From positions 24,927 through 88,926 of the forward strand of contig CABZTD010000006.1 of NCBI GenBank assembly GCA_902528515.1: 64,000 nucleotides of DNA, written 5' to 3'. The notes below the pieces were generated by a model. It ran no database searches. It was not told the DNA's origin and worked only from the letters and a program-made list of their open reading frames with translations. Below, in pieces: positions 49,080 through 57,853 of this stretch. The translations under genes and the position numbers were made by a program. Positions within the stretch are counted from its first letter, which is position 1; each line of letters starts with the position of its first letter. The DNA is from K189A clade bacterium (GTDB lineage Bacteria; Pseudomonadota; Gammaproteobacteria; Pseudomonadales; Azotimanducaceae).

Positions 49080-50036
49080 TCAGTTCAGCTGGGCTAGCCA
49101 TTTATCATCGGACCCTTCGTTAATATCAGCGAACAAGGGCGTTGAAATATATCGCTCAGCGGTATCCGCTAACATGGTCACGATGACGCTCCCGTGCTGC
49201 GCTTGCTCAGCAATTTTTAGCGATGCACTCAGGGTGCCACCAGCCGAGATCCCCACGAAGATGCCCTCTTCTCGACCCAGGCGCAAAGCGCAGGCCATGG
49301 ATTCATCCTCGTTCACGGGGATCACGTGGTCGGCGATGTCTCGATCCAGAACTTCCGGAATGAAATCTGGTGTCCAGCCCTGTATTTTATGCGGTGACCA
49401 TTCGCCTCCTGACAGCAGGGCCGCCTGCTCGGGTTCAGCAGCGACGACTTGAATGTTCGGCCTGGCTGCCTTGAGAGTGCGCCCTGCGCCCGACAAGGTG
49501 CCGCCTGTACCCCACCCCGTCACCCAATAGTCCAAACGCTCACCGGCAAAGTCCCGCAAGATTTCTGGTCCCGTCGTACTGGCATGAAAATCTGGATTGG
49601 CGGTGTTTTGAAACTGGCGCGCCAAAAACCAACCGTGTTTTTCTGCTAGCGCTTGTGCCCTGGCAACCATGCCGCTGCCGCGTTCTGCTGCAGGGGTCAA
49701 AATGACCTTGGCACCGAGTGCGCGCATGACTTTGCGACGCTCGATAGAAAAGGTCTCGACCATTGTGGCAACAAAGGGGTGCCCCATTACAGCGCACACC
49801 ATGGCCAGCGCGATTCCCGTATTGCCACTGGTGGCTTCGATCACCGTTTGCCCTGGCTTCAGCGCGCCGCTGTCCCGCGCTTCCTTAATGATCGCGTAAG
49901 CCAGTCGGTCTTTTACAGACGCCATGGGGTTGAAGGACTCAACTTTCACATACATATCGACATGCTCAGGCGCTATCCGATTGAGCTTGACGATGGGCGT
50001 GTTGCCGATGGTTTGCAGTATGTTGTCATATTTCAT
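49080..50036 (-). CDS. cysK: Cysteine synthase (O-acetylserine sulfhydrylase)
   Basis: PLP enzyme making cysteine from O-acetylserine and sulfide. The PLP lysine is in FNPMASVKDRLAYAII, the substrate loop is EATSGNTGIALAM, and GTGGTLSGAGR is the phosphate site. KIQGWTPDFIPEVLDR and the AERYISTPLF ending favour the CysK over the CysM branch. The start is the ATG at 50036 behind GGAGA; the GTG at 50048 in the track has no ribosome site. 318 aa is normal. Confidence 0.88.
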   Translation of the reverse strand: MKYDNILQTIGNTPIVKLNRIAPEHVDMYVKVESFNPMASVKDRLAYAIIKEARDSGALKPGQTVIEATSGNTGIALAMVCAVMGHPFVATMVETFSIERRKVMRALGAKVILTPAAERGSGMVARAQALAEKHGWFLARQFQNTANPDFHASTTGPEILRDFAGERLDYWVTGWGTGGTLSGAGRTLKAARPNIQVVAAEPEQAALLSGGEWSPHKIQGWTPDFIPEVLDRDIADHVIPVNEDESMACALRLGREEGIFVGISAGGTLSASLKIAEQAQHGSVIVTMLADTAERYISTPLFADINEGSDDKWLAQLN

Positions 50037-50069
50037 AGTGATCTCCACAAAGCACTTGGGTGTGCGGGT

Positions 50070-50528
50070 TCAGCTAGTTTCGCCGGCGTGATCATGGCCG
50101 ACATGCAAGTTACGAATATGGGCCACCATCACCAAAACAACACCTAGGGTTGTTAAAACGATTTCAAGTTCCTCTCCCAGCAGGTGAAGTACAGCCAGCA
50201 GCATTAATATTAAACCCAGGACACCAGTAGAAACCGTCAGCAGATTAGGCTCTCGTAGATAGCCCCGATAGAGCGCGACGCAGCTGATCGGCACTGCCAG
50301 TCCGAAGAGTAGCCAATGGGTTTGCGTTTCTGTCGCGTCGAGCCAACTAGATACGGAGGGTGCCAGCAGAAAAGCCAAGGGCACTGACAAACAGTGAAGC
50401 AGGCACAGGCCCGATAGCCAAATAGCGGCTTTATCAAGGCGAGTTTGGTCAGTGCTTGAGTCCAAGGTAAGTGCCCGGATGAAAGGGGCGTCAACGCTAG
50501 CTTCTACAATGTCTGCATGCAACTGCAC
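50070..50528 (-). CDS. MerC-domain membrane protein
   Basis: About 150 residues with four hydrophobic segments. LDKAAIWLSGLCLLHCLSVPLAFLL, with two cysteines in the first helix, matches the MerC family of inner-membrane proteins that carry mercuric ions. In marine bacteria many MerC-domain proteins occur without a mer operon, and none is visible here, so metal homeostasis is more likely than resistance. A His-rich end (NLHVGHDHAGE) could bind metal. The GTG start at 50528 is uncertain. It sits 33 bases before cysK on the same strand. Confidence 0.7.
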   Translation of the reverse strand: MQLHADIVEASVDAPFIRALTLDSSTDQTRLDKAAIWLSGLCLLHCLSVPLAFLLAPSVSSWLDATETQTHWLLFGLAVPISCVALYRGYLREPNLLTVSTGVLGLILMLLAVLHLLGEELEIVLTTLGVVLVMVAHIRNLHVGHDHAGETS

Positions 50529-50548
50529 AAAATACTATGGGTTAGAGT

Positions 50549-51205
50549 ATGGCCATGAGAACGGAAAATCCCGAATCAAAAAATCCATCAGATCGTCAGC
50601 GGTGGGATCTGCGTTACCGTGAGGGTGCTTACGCGCAGCGTTATTGGCCTAGTGCTTACCTGCAGCAGCTTCATCAAGATGGCGTAATTCCAGAAGATGG
50701 GCGTGCACTGGATATGGCCTGCGGGCCCGGTCGTAACAGTTTGTTCTTGGCATCCCATGGTCTTGCGGTGGATGCAGTTGATGTGTCGCCCGTCGCCATT
50801 GCTCAGGGGGCAAATACCGCCATAGCCGAGCACCTGCGCGTAAATTGGCAGTGTAGTGATATGCTCAAGCTAGGTTGCTCCCTGCCTTTAAACACCTACG
50901 CCCTCGCGGTCATGATCCGTTTCGTTGCACCAACATTGCTACCACGATTGCTACACGCCTTGGCACCGCGCGGCATTCTAGTGCTCGAAGAACACCTGCA
51001 GTGGGATGGCGCGGAACGAGTCAGTGGTCCAGGCAGTGATCGTTTTCGTGTGGCTTCCGGCGATTTATCGAGGCAGCTTCATGAGTCCCAAGTTAGCTTT
51101 GATGTTCTGCATCAGTATGAGGGCTTGATATCTGAGCCTGCCGACAACGGCACCGAGATTAACGCGGCAGTTGCGCGAATGTGCATTCGGCGCAGTTCAA
51201 CGTAA
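50549..51205 (+). CDS. Class I SAM-dependent methyltransferase (TehB-like)
   Basis: A 218-residue methyltransferase: RWDLRYREGAYAQRYWPSAYL at the start, SAM motif I in GRALDMACGPGRNSLFLASHG, then VDAVDVSPVAIAQG. CGPGRNS and the leading RWDxRY resemble TehB/thiopurine methyltransferase-type enzymes. The substrate may be a small metalloid or thiol compound; not determinable here. It is divergent from the MerC-domain gene with only 20 bases between, so their promoters overlap. Confidence 0.75.
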   Translation: MAMRTENPESKNPSDRQRWDLRYREGAYAQRYWPSAYLQQLHQDGVIPEDGRALDMACGPGRNSLFLASHGLAVDAVDVSPVAIAQGANTAIAEHLRVNWQCSDMLKLGCSLPLNTYALAVMIRFVAPTLLPRLLHALAPRGILVLEEHLQWDGAERVSGPGSDRFRVASGDLSRQLHESQVSFDVLHQYEGLISEPADNGTEINAAVARMCIRRSST

Positions 51206-51261
51206 CATCATAGGTCCGAATAAACCGATGGATTTGTCGGGGAGCGTGCGGAGAAACAGTC

Positions 51262-52239
51262 ATGCAAAACATTCCAGTAGTCGATTTACAGGCCTTTAGA
51301 GAAGGCGGGCTAGCCGCCATTGATCAACTGGCCCTGGTGGAGGCATGCGAGGATCACGGCTTTTTTCTGCTGGTAAACCACGGTTGCGACACCCAGGTGC
51401 AAAACGTATTCTCGGCAGCAGCAGACTTTTTTGCCATGCCCCGGGAACAGAAAGTCGCAGTGTATCGAGATGCGGAAAATCCACTGGGCTACTATGACCG
51501 GGAACTCACCAAGCAGCGTCGCGATCAGAAAGAAGTGTTCGACTTTAAGGCCGGTGGTCACATTTCGCGTAACCCGCTGCGACATACGCGCTGGCCTGAT
51601 CGGCCAAATCATTTTCGACCTGCGTTAACGGAATTTTTTAGGGCCTTTACCGAGCTCTCGGAAACCACCATGTGCATGGTCCTTGGTGGCTTGGGCTTAC
51701 CCTTTGAAGCGGTTGAAAATACCATGGCGCGAGGATTCGGGCCTGCCCACACCAGTGCTGCGCGATTGAACTTCTATCCTGCGCAAGATCCCGTGCCCGC
51801 CGCTGAACGCGAGTCGGTCACGCCGCTGGGCGATATGGCCCTGCATCATCACACCGATCCCGGCGCAATTACGCTGCTGTTGCAGGACGATTGCGGCGGC
51901 CTGCAGGCACAATCGCGAGCCCATGGCTGGATCGATGTGCCGCCATTGGATGGAGCCGTCGTGGTAAACATCGGTGACGTCCTGCAGGTTTGGACCAATG
52001 ATCGCTGCATCGCGGGCGTGCACAGGGTGGTGCCGATTACCAATCTTGGAGGGCGTTTTAGTATCCCGTTCTTTTTTCAGCCCAGAGTCGATGCGGTCAT
52101 TGAACCATGGTTAGCCGCAGAGGATAAGCCGCGTTACCGGGCCTTCTCATGGCAGGAGTATATTCGGGGTCGAGTGACCGACAACTACTCGGACATTGGC
52201 GAAGAAGACATTCAAATCGACAGATATAGGGTAGCCTAG
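51262..52239 (+). CDS. Isopenicillin N synthase-like 2-oxoglutarate/Fe(II) oxygenase
   Basis: A 325-residue oxygenase of the IPNS family. The N-terminal IPVVDLQAFREGG ... ACEDHGFFLLVNHG is the DIOX_N domain. The iron ligands are His and Asp in ALHHHTDPGAITLLLQDD and His in CIAGVHRVVP, and the oxoglutarate Arg-x-Ser pair is in GGRFSIPFFFQP. It couples oxygen and 2-oxoglutarate to hydroxylation, desaturation or ring closure of an unknown compound. GGAGAAAC precedes the ATG. Followed 28 bases later by a HAD hydrolase. Confidence 0.85.
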   Translation: MQNIPVVDLQAFREGGLAAIDQLALVEACEDHGFFLLVNHGCDTQVQNVFSAAADFFAMPREQKVAVYRDAENPLGYYDRELTKQRRDQKEVFDFKAGGHISRNPLRHTRWPDRPNHFRPALTEFFRAFTELSETTMCMVLGGLGLPFEAVENTMARGFGPAHTSAARLNFYPAQDPVPAAERESVTPLGDMALHHHTDPGAITLLLQDDCGGLQAQSRAHGWIDVPPLDGAVVVNIGDVLQVWTNDRCIAGVHRVVPITNLGGRFSIPFFFQPRVDAVIEPWLAAEDKPRYRAFSWQEYIRGRVTDNYSDIGEEDIQIDRYRVA

Positions 52240-52267
52240 TTTCGGGCCTCGCCCCTGTCTTATCCCT

Positions 52268-52933
52268 GTGACATACACCCACCTACTCTTTGACCATGAT
52301 GGCGTGTTGGTCAATTCCGAGCCTCTGTATTTGCGCGCGATTCAGGAGCAGCTGGCGAGCCTCGGGATAGAACTAAAGGAAGCCGATTACATTCAAAATA
52401 TGGCCATTGGCGCTGACCCTTGGGCGATGGCGCGGGCTGCTGGCTGTGATGAAAACGCGATTGATCGATTGCGCAGCGCGCGCGATGCGCGGTACCAGGA
52501 GTTGCTAAGCACTCGCCCCATTCGAATCCCCGGCGTGGATGACGTTATCTGCGACCTTGCGAAGCACTTCCAGCTGGCCATCGTGACCACATCACGGGAC
52601 CAAGATTTTGATCTTATTCACGGACTTGGCGGTTTTCCCAGAACCACCGCGACGCCGGACGTGGTTCGGTATATGAAGTTTATTCTCAAGCGATCCCATT
52701 ACCAAAACAGTAAACCCGACCCTGAACTATACCTGCTGGCTCTGTCTCGCTTTGGCATAGAACCGAGCAAGGCCCTGGTCATCGAGGACTCTGAGCGCGG
52801 CCTGCGCTCAGCGGTGGCGGCAGGCATCCACTGTGCTGCGGTGTACCACCCGTTTACAGCTGACCAAGATTTTACTAAAGCGCGGTATCGATTCCGGGAT
52901 TTAGGTGAGCTGAAACATTTTCTGCTTGGATGA
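52268..52933 (+). CDS. HAD-superfamily hydrolase (beta-phosphoglucomutase-like)
   Basis: A HAD-IA protein of 221 residues. HLLFDHDGVLVNSEPLYLRA holds the nucleophile and acid Asp (DxD with His between). LAIVTTSRDQDF is motif II, and NSKPDPELYLLALSRFGIEPSKALVIEDSERGLRSAVAAG is motifs III and IV. The four-helix cap after residue 15 resembles the phosphoglucomutase-like group. The start is GTG without a clear ribosome site; the gene may be coupled to the oxygenase upstream. Confidence 0.85.
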   Translation: MTYTHLLFDHDGVLVNSEPLYLRAIQEQLASLGIELKEADYIQNMAIGADPWAMARAAGCDENAIDRLRSARDARYQELLSTRPIRIPGVDDVICDLAKHFQLAIVTTSRDQDFDLIHGLGGFPRTTATPDVVRYMKFILKRSHYQNSKPDPELYLLALSRFGIEPSKALVIEDSERGLRSAVAAGIHCAAVYHPFTADQDFTKARYRFRDLGELKHFLLG

Positions 52934-52955
52934 ATCCGCCGGCTGATCGCCGAAG

Positions 52956-53651
52956 TTAGTAGAAGTCGTTCAGCGATGGCACAGGCGCGAAATACACCAG
53001 CGCTGTGACGACCAAGGCCACCAAAATCAGAATAAACACGGCTGCTACTGCTCTGTGTTCGGTAATCCCCTGGCCATCAGCGTCGACATCAAGATGTTTT
53101 TTGCCATGGAACATTGCCTCAATCAGTCGCTCTTTAAGCCCCCAAGTATGCCAGCTAACCGCAGCCAGATGCAGCACCAGGGTAATTTGTATCAGGTTAA
53201 AGAAGCGGTGGTGCCAGCCTGCTAGGGCGTCTGCAGTACGACTACTTACCGCGCTGTTATATGGGCCGGCATGAAATATGTCGTCACTAATGAACAGACC
53301 CGAGGTGGCCTGTAGGCCGATCAAACTAACGATCAGAACGCTGGCCCAGCCCCCCAGGGGGTTGTGACCGGTGGAAGATGGGTTGGAGCCAATATTTTTG
53401 AGATAGCGAAACAGACCCATGGGCGAAACAACAAAGGAGACATAGCGTGAGTGCAATGTGCCAAATACACCCCAAATTAAGCGGAACAGCACGAGGGCCA
53501 GGGCGGCATAGCCGAAATAAAAGTGGGTCTGCGTCCACTCGAATCCCGCCTTGGCGGTAATCCAGCTCCCGGCCAGACAAATGACCAACGCCCAGTGCCA
53601 CAGTCGAAGGGGCAGATCCCAAATCAATACGGCGCGCTGGTCAGTCGTCAC
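52956..53651 (-). CDS. Cytochrome b561-like membrane cytochrome b
   Basis: A 231-residue four- to five-helix membrane protein. LPLRLWHWALVICLAGSWITAK carries the first haem His, THFYFGYAALALVLFRLIWGVFGTLHSRYV a second, and LVLHLAAVSWHTWGLKERLIEAM the others, the pattern of the Ni-Fe-hydrogenase-type cytochrome b/b561 group. It should pass electrons between quinones and the periplasm. It is encoded 21 bases after a cytochrome c' gene and the two probably form one electron-transfer unit. The start is GTG. Confidence 0.85.
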   Translation of the reverse strand: MTTDQRAVLIWDLPLRLWHWALVICLAGSWITAKAGFEWTQTHFYFGYAALALVLFRLIWGVFGTLHSRYVSFVVSPMGLFRYLKNIGSNPSSTGHNPLGGWASVLIVSLIGLQATSGLFISDDIFHAGPYNSAVSSRTADALAGWHHRFFNLIQITLVLHLAAVSWHTWGLKERLIEAMFHGKKHLDVDADGQGITEHRAVAAVFILILVALVVTALVYFAPVPSLNDFY

Positions 53652-53672
53652 AATGGTTGACCAAGGGTCTGC

Positions 53673-54122
53673 CTAGTTTTTTTGTCTATAGCTGTCGTGA
53701 CAGCTTTTGCAGGATGAACCTAAGGCGCCGAAGGCTTTCATAGTAGCTCCGCGGCCTTCAGCCGTGGCCGCTACCAAGGCTTCTGCACGCTCTGCGGTGG
53801 TCGCCGCTTTGGCGCTGAAGTCGTCGTAGTCTGCCCAAATATCAGCCTTTGCTTCCGTTGGAAGACCGCTGGCGCTGGTATCCATGGCAAACATATCTGG
53901 AATCATTGGGGCCAGCTGAGCGACCTTGCCTGCGTTTTTCTCAATTAGCGCCGCATCGTAAGGAATTTGACCCTTGGCTATGCCCACAATTGGACCAAAA
54001 TACTGGGCGACGACCTTCAGCAGGCCTTGGCGCGCATCAATCGTTGCTTGCGCGCGCTCATCGGCCCAAGTGGTTCCCGCAAGGCTCAGTAGTAAAGAAA
54101 ATATCACAGCGTTACGAAACAT
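53673..54122 (-). CDS. Cytochrome c' (class II cytochrome c)
   Basis: The ATG at 54122, behind AGAGG, opens a signal peptide (MFRNAVIFSLLLSLAGTTWA); the track start is 39 codons too early. The mature protein of about 130 residues is all-helical with ARQGLLKVVAQYFGPIVGIAKG at the N-terminus and a C-terminal haem site, SSCKSCHDSYRQKN, as in cytochrome c'. Members bind nitric oxide or carry electrons in the periplasm. Pairing with a cytochrome b upstream of its end is a frequent arrangement. Confidence 0.9.
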   Translation of the reverse strand: MFRNAVIFSLLLSLAGTTWADERAQATIDARQGLLKVVAQYFGPIVGIAKGQIPYDAALIEKNAGKVAQLAPMIPDMFAMDTSASGLPTEAKADIWADYDDFSAKAATTAERAEALVAATAEGRGATMKAFGALGSSCKSCHDSYRQKN

Positions 54123-54292
54123 GGCGTTGCCTCTTTTAGTGGATAACATACAACTAGAAGATACCCTGCTCTGGTGGCCCGCGCGATACTTGCCGACGAA
54201 CTTTAAAGGGCGCTTGGGTCTTGATCCGCCATTGAGCATGCCTGAGAGTTGTAGAGCTAGATAGAGACAAAATCATTGAGGAGTGAGGGTAG

Positions 54293-54724
54293 ATGTCTGA
54301 TGCCATAACGATCCACGGTAGCTGCCACTGTGGCGACATTACTTTTCAGGCCGAGGCGAACCCCGCTCGGGTCGTCATTTGCCACTGTACGGACTGTCAG
54401 AAAATGTCCGGCGGGCCCTATCGCAGTATTGTTCAAGTTAAAGAGGATGCGTTTAGCCTGCTCAGCGGTGAGCCTAAGCCTTACTTCAAAGTGGGCGACA
54501 GCGGCAACCGTCGTGAACTGAGTTTCTGCGCTAATTGCGGCTCGCATTTATATGCGACTTCAGTGGTTGAGGACGTACCCGAGGGACAACGTATGTTGGG
54601 TATTCGTACCGGACTGCTGGATGAAATCGCCCGGCTCGCGCCAAGATCCCAGGTGTGGTGCCAGTCTCGGGTGCCTTGGGCAGACGATATCTCCAGCTTA
54701 CCCGGCACTGCGCGGCAGTCCTAA
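54293..54724 (+). CDS. GFA-family zinc protein
   Basis: A 143-residue protein of the glutathione-dependent formaldehyde-activating (GFA) fold. Zinc-binding cysteines are visible in GSCHCGDITF, VICHCTDCQKMSG and FCANCGSHLYA. Members catalyse or assist addition of glutathione to small electrophiles, but most are uncharacterised. The next gene, a glutathione transferase-like protein, starts 24 bases later, which supports a glutathione link. Confidence 0.85.
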   Translation: MSDAITIHGSCHCGDITFQAEANPARVVICHCTDCQKMSGGPYRSIVQVKEDAFSLLSGEPKPYFKVGDSGNRRELSFCANCGSHLYATSVVEDVPEGQRMLGIRTGLLDEIARLAPRSQVWCQSRVPWADDISSLPGTARQS

Positions 54725-54748
54725 TTTACAGGTGCGCAGCCCATTCAG

Positions 54749-55381
54749 ATGACAATATTGTATAGCTTCAGACGCTGTCCCTACGCCATGCGGGCGCGCA
54801 TGGCATTACTGATCAAAGGCACACCGCTCGAGCTGCGCGAAGTGTTGCTGCGCGATAAGCCGCCGAGCATGTTGGCGTTATCGCCAAAAGGTACGGTGCC
54901 AGTGCTACAGACTGCAGCCGGTGACGTTATCGAAGAGAGCCTGGAGATCATGTGTTGGGCGATACCCGTCGAGAGTCTTTGGTTTTCTCTGGCTGATCGA
55001 GAACGACAGCTAGAGCAGGCTCGATCCTTTGAGGGCACATTTAAACCCCATCTCGATGCCTACAAATACCATCGTCCCGATGCTGACCGCTCGCGTGAAG
55101 CATATCGTGAATTAGCGGCTGGGCTTCTAGATGAGTTTGAAGCGAACCTGCACAATCATGACTACCTGCTGGGATTTCAGCCGCAATTTTTAGACCTTGC
55201 TGTCATGCCCTTTGTGCGTCAGTTTGCAGCGGTGGACCGGCGGTGGTTTGACACGCAGCATCGACAATACTTGCGACGCTGGTTAGATCGGTGGCTAGCT
55301 GACCCGTTATTTACAGGAATGATGACAAAATTCCCGCAATGGCAAGAGGGTTCTTCGGGGGAAGTCTGGCCGAGCAGATAG
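54749..55381 (+). CDS. Glutathione S-transferase family protein
   Basis: A 210-residue GST-like protein. The thioredoxin-fold N-terminus YSFRRCPYAMRARMALLIKG has Cys at the catalytic place (CPYA), similar to omega/glutaredoxin-2-like members. LSPKGTVPVLQTAAGDVIEESLEIMCWA is the glutathione-binding region, followed by a helical C-terminal domain. Cys-type GSTs act as thiol transferases or dehydroascorbate reductases rather than classic conjugators. Likely co-transcribed with the GFA gene. Confidence 0.85.
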   Translation: MTILYSFRRCPYAMRARMALLIKGTPLELREVLLRDKPPSMLALSPKGTVPVLQTAAGDVIEESLEIMCWAIPVESLWFSLADRERQLEQARSFEGTFKPHLDAYKYHRPDADRSREAYRELAAGLLDEFEANLHNHDYLLGFQPQFLDLAVMPFVRQFAAVDRRWFDTQHRQYLRRWLDRWLADPLFTGMMTKFPQWQEGSSGEVWPSR

Positions 55382-55420
55382 TGCACGTCAGCTTGAATAT
55401 TTGATGGGGGAGAAGAAAGA

Positions 55421-56299
55421 ATGCAGAAATGGATCACAGGATTATTGGGTTCAATTGGGGCGGTACTGCTTGCGACGGCGGTTGCCTGGGCGGGCTCCGA
55501 TCAGGGCATCCTATACAATGACTTGTCAGTGTTTGTCTGGTGCGGAGTTTTTGCCTTCGCCGTGCAGTGGCTGATTTTTATTCATGCTTGGTTTGCTCAA
55601 ACCGAGCATTTTTTCGATCTCACTGGATCGCTGACCTATATCGTCTTGGTTCTAGCTGCTTGCTATCTCAGCGAAGCTTTCGACATTCGATCCTTGGTGA
55701 TCGTTGGCTTGGTTCTGATTTGGGCGCTCCGGCTGGGGCCATTTCTCTTTTTCCGCATTCAAAAGGCGGGAGAGGACCGTCGTTTTCGCAGCATCAAGGT
55801 GTCGTTTCCAACATTCTTCATGACTTGGACGCTTCAGGGTGCTTGGGTGTTCGTTACCGTCAGTGCGGGTCTTGGAGCCATAACCTCCAGCAACAAAGTC
55901 CCGCCTGAGCTGGCCTTTTATCTGGGCCTCGCGATGTGGATTGCAGGTTTCGTCATCGAAGTCATCGCCGATCGGCAAAAGACTGCATTTCGTGCGGACC
56001 CAGCGAACGCTGAGGCGTTTATTACGTCTGGGCTGTGGGCTTGGTCCCGGCACCCAAATTATTTTGGCGAGATCTTGCTCTGGGCTGGCATCGCGGTCAT
56101 CGCGGTGCCTACATTACAGGGCAATCAGATTTTCTTGTTGTTATCGCTGATTTGGGTTGTCGTTTTGCTAACGGCTATAAGTGGTGTTCGAATGCTTGAA
56201 GGCCGCGGCAAAAAACTCTGGGGCCATGACCCAGAGTATATTGATTACATGAAGCGCACACCCATGCTGATGCTGTGGCCACCGCGCAAACGCCGCTAA
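55421..56299 (+). CDS. DUF1295 steroid-5-alpha-reductase-like membrane protein
   Basis: A 292-residue protein with about seven hydrophobic segments. The C-terminal GLWAWSRHPNYFGEILLWAGIAV is the hallmark of DUF1295/steroid 5-alpha-reductase-like proteins, and WALRLGPFLFFRIQKAGEDRRFR is the cytoplasmic loop. Members reduce double bonds of lipids or methylate them; the substrate here is unknown. The end of the gene converges with an SDR. Confidence 0.85.
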   Translation: MQKWITGLLGSIGAVLLATAVAWAGSDQGILYNDLSVFVWCGVFAFAVQWLIFIHAWFAQTEHFFDLTGSLTYIVLVLAACYLSEAFDIRSLVIVGLVLIWALRLGPFLFFRIQKAGEDRRFRSIKVSFPTFFMTWTLQGAWVFVTVSAGLGAITSSNKVPPELAFYLGLAMWIAGFVIEVIADRQKTAFRADPANAEAFITSGLWAWSRHPNYFGEILLWAGIAVIAVPTLQGNQIFLLLSLIWVVVLLTAISGVRMLEGRGKKLWGHDPEYIDYMKRTPMLMLWPPRKRR

Positions 56300-56326
56300 T
56301 TTGCGCGATGTTAGGCCCCGCTTGCG

Positions 56327-57073
56327 CTAAAGGTTTTGACCACCGTCGATGGAGATGGTTTGGCCGGTGATCCAATAAGCGCGAGCAGACAGCAAAAATG
56401 CAATCACCTCGCCAACCTCCTCAGGTTCGCCCATCCGCCCAAACGGAATACTGGCTAAAGCGCCATCGTACATGGCTGGGGCATGTTGCTTCGCTTGATC
56501 CCAGACACCACCAGGAAACTCGATAGAGCCGGGGGCGACACAGTTCACTCGAATATGGTCAGGCGCCATATTCTTTGCATGTGTCTGAGTCATTTGAATC
56601 ACGGCAGCTTTTACCGCTCCGTAGGCCGCGGAACCCGCGGAAGCGCCAATGCCTGAGATAGACGACACATTCACAATGGCTCCCTTGTTGGCTTTCAGCG
56701 CATCGGTTGCTGCCCAAGTACAGCGCACCACACCCATAACATCGATGTCTATACCCCGGGACCAGCTCTCCTCGTCATCGGAATTGCCGAATCCGCTGGG
56801 GTTATTTACTAAACCATCAATACCCCCCAGGACATCCGAGGCCGCCGCGACATAGGCCCTAATCTGTTCCGCGTTGGCAATATCGCAAATTGCCCCATGA
56901 ACTTGTGAGCCGTGTTTTTGTAGATTCGTGATCGCCGCATCGAGACTTTGCTGGGTGCGACCGCAGATGGATACGTTGGCACCCTCTGCTGCGCAGGCGG
57001 CTGCCGCGGCGAGTCCAATACCGCGAGTGCCGCCGGTCACGATAATGTTCTTGTTCTGTAGGCCTAGATCCAT
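56327..57073 (-). CDS. Short-chain dehydrogenase/reductase
   Basis: A 248-residue classical SDR. IIVTGGTRGIGLAAAAA is the cofactor loop, GIDGLVNNPSGFG replaces the usual NNAG by NNPS, and IVNVSSISGIGASAGSAAYGAVKAA gives the Ser and YxxxK pair. WITGQTISIDGGQNL is the common end. The NNPS variant is seen in some sugar or acyl-linked SDRs. GGAAA precedes the ATG. Upstream lies the broken methyltransferase. Confidence 0.85.
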   Translation of the reverse strand: MDLGLQNKNIIVTGGTRGIGLAAAAACAAEGANVSICGRTQQSLDAAITNLQKHGSQVHGAICDIANAEQIRAYVAAASDVLGGIDGLVNNPSGFGNSDDEESWSRGIDIDVMGVVRCTWAATDALKANKGAIVNVSSISGIGASAGSAAYGAVKAAVIQMTQTHAKNMAPDHIRVNCVAPGSIEFPGGVWDQAKQHAPAMYDGALASIPFGRMGEPEEVGEVIAFLLSARAYWITGQTISIDGGQNL

Positions 57074-57094
57074 GGGGTTTCCTTTTTCAGTAGC

Positions 57095-57853
57095 TTAAGC
57101 ATCGGGCTTGATTGCCAGGGTTGCCATCGAGGTGGGCATATAATCATTTAAAGGGGTAGCTTGGGTATCCCAGTGATCTTCGTAGAATCCTGCCAGCAGC
57201 AGCCCCGCATCCAGCTGTCCCGTGATCTGAGTTTGTGGGCTATGCGAAAACTCCAGAGCCCGGCCCTCGGCCTGTCGCTTCTTGATCTCGGCGTCACCTA
57301 GGTGTTCTGTATCGGCAAAAGGCAGTGAGAATCGCACGTGCATAGGGCCGCCTCGATCTAAATCGTCATGGTCGAACAAATAAAAGTCTGGATTCATGAA
57401 ACCGCTGAGCAAGCGTCCGCTGGGTCGCAGTATTCGCGCACAGTGATGCCACACCGGCAGAATGTGTTCTCAGAAGACGTTGGATACCGGGTGGAATATG
57501 AGGTAAAAGCTCTCGTCATCAAACCGCGATAGAGCCATATCGCCCTGCTCATAAGCGATGTCTAAACCGTCACGCAGCGCCACATACTCATCCTTGGCAA
57601 GCTGTGCCGAAGAATTGTCAAAACTGGTCACCAGCGCCCCTGCCGCAGCGAATAGCGAAACCTGCTGCCCGCCCCCGGACGCAAGTCCCAGTAATTCCTT
57701 ACCCCTTATATCGCCAAACCATTCCTTAGGCACTGGCTTGGTGGGGCTAAGAATCACCTGCCAGTTTCCGGCCCCCGCCCAGGCAATTTCATCGCGAGAC
57801 ACCGGCTTAACCCAGGGGTTTTCGGGCCGGTTTGACTGGATATACCACGCCAC
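57095..57853 (-). pseudogene. SAM-dependent methyltransferase interrupted by an in-frame TGA
   Basis: Two track ORFs (57470-57853 and 57095-57454) lie in the same frame and together form one methyltransferase. IRGKELLGLASGGGQQVSLFAAAG is SAM motif I, followed by LVTSFDNSSAQLAKDE; FHPVSNVF is followed directly by TGA (57470-57472). The frame then goes on with EHILPVWHHCARILRPSGRLLSGFMNP, normally the next strand and the post-motif region. A single base change explains the break. The two halves would not be active alone. It overlaps the end of the MFS relic upstream. Confidence 0.85.

Noticed and set aside
48910-49452. 180-codon plus-strand ORF
   Set aside because: It overlaps the end of the 198-residue protein and the antisense of cysK, whose catalytic motifs are clear.
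57470-57472. TGA in the methyltransferase as a selenocysteine codon
   Set aside because: No stem-loop suited to a bacterial SECIS follows, the position is not a redox Cys in this family, and nearby genes are also decaying.
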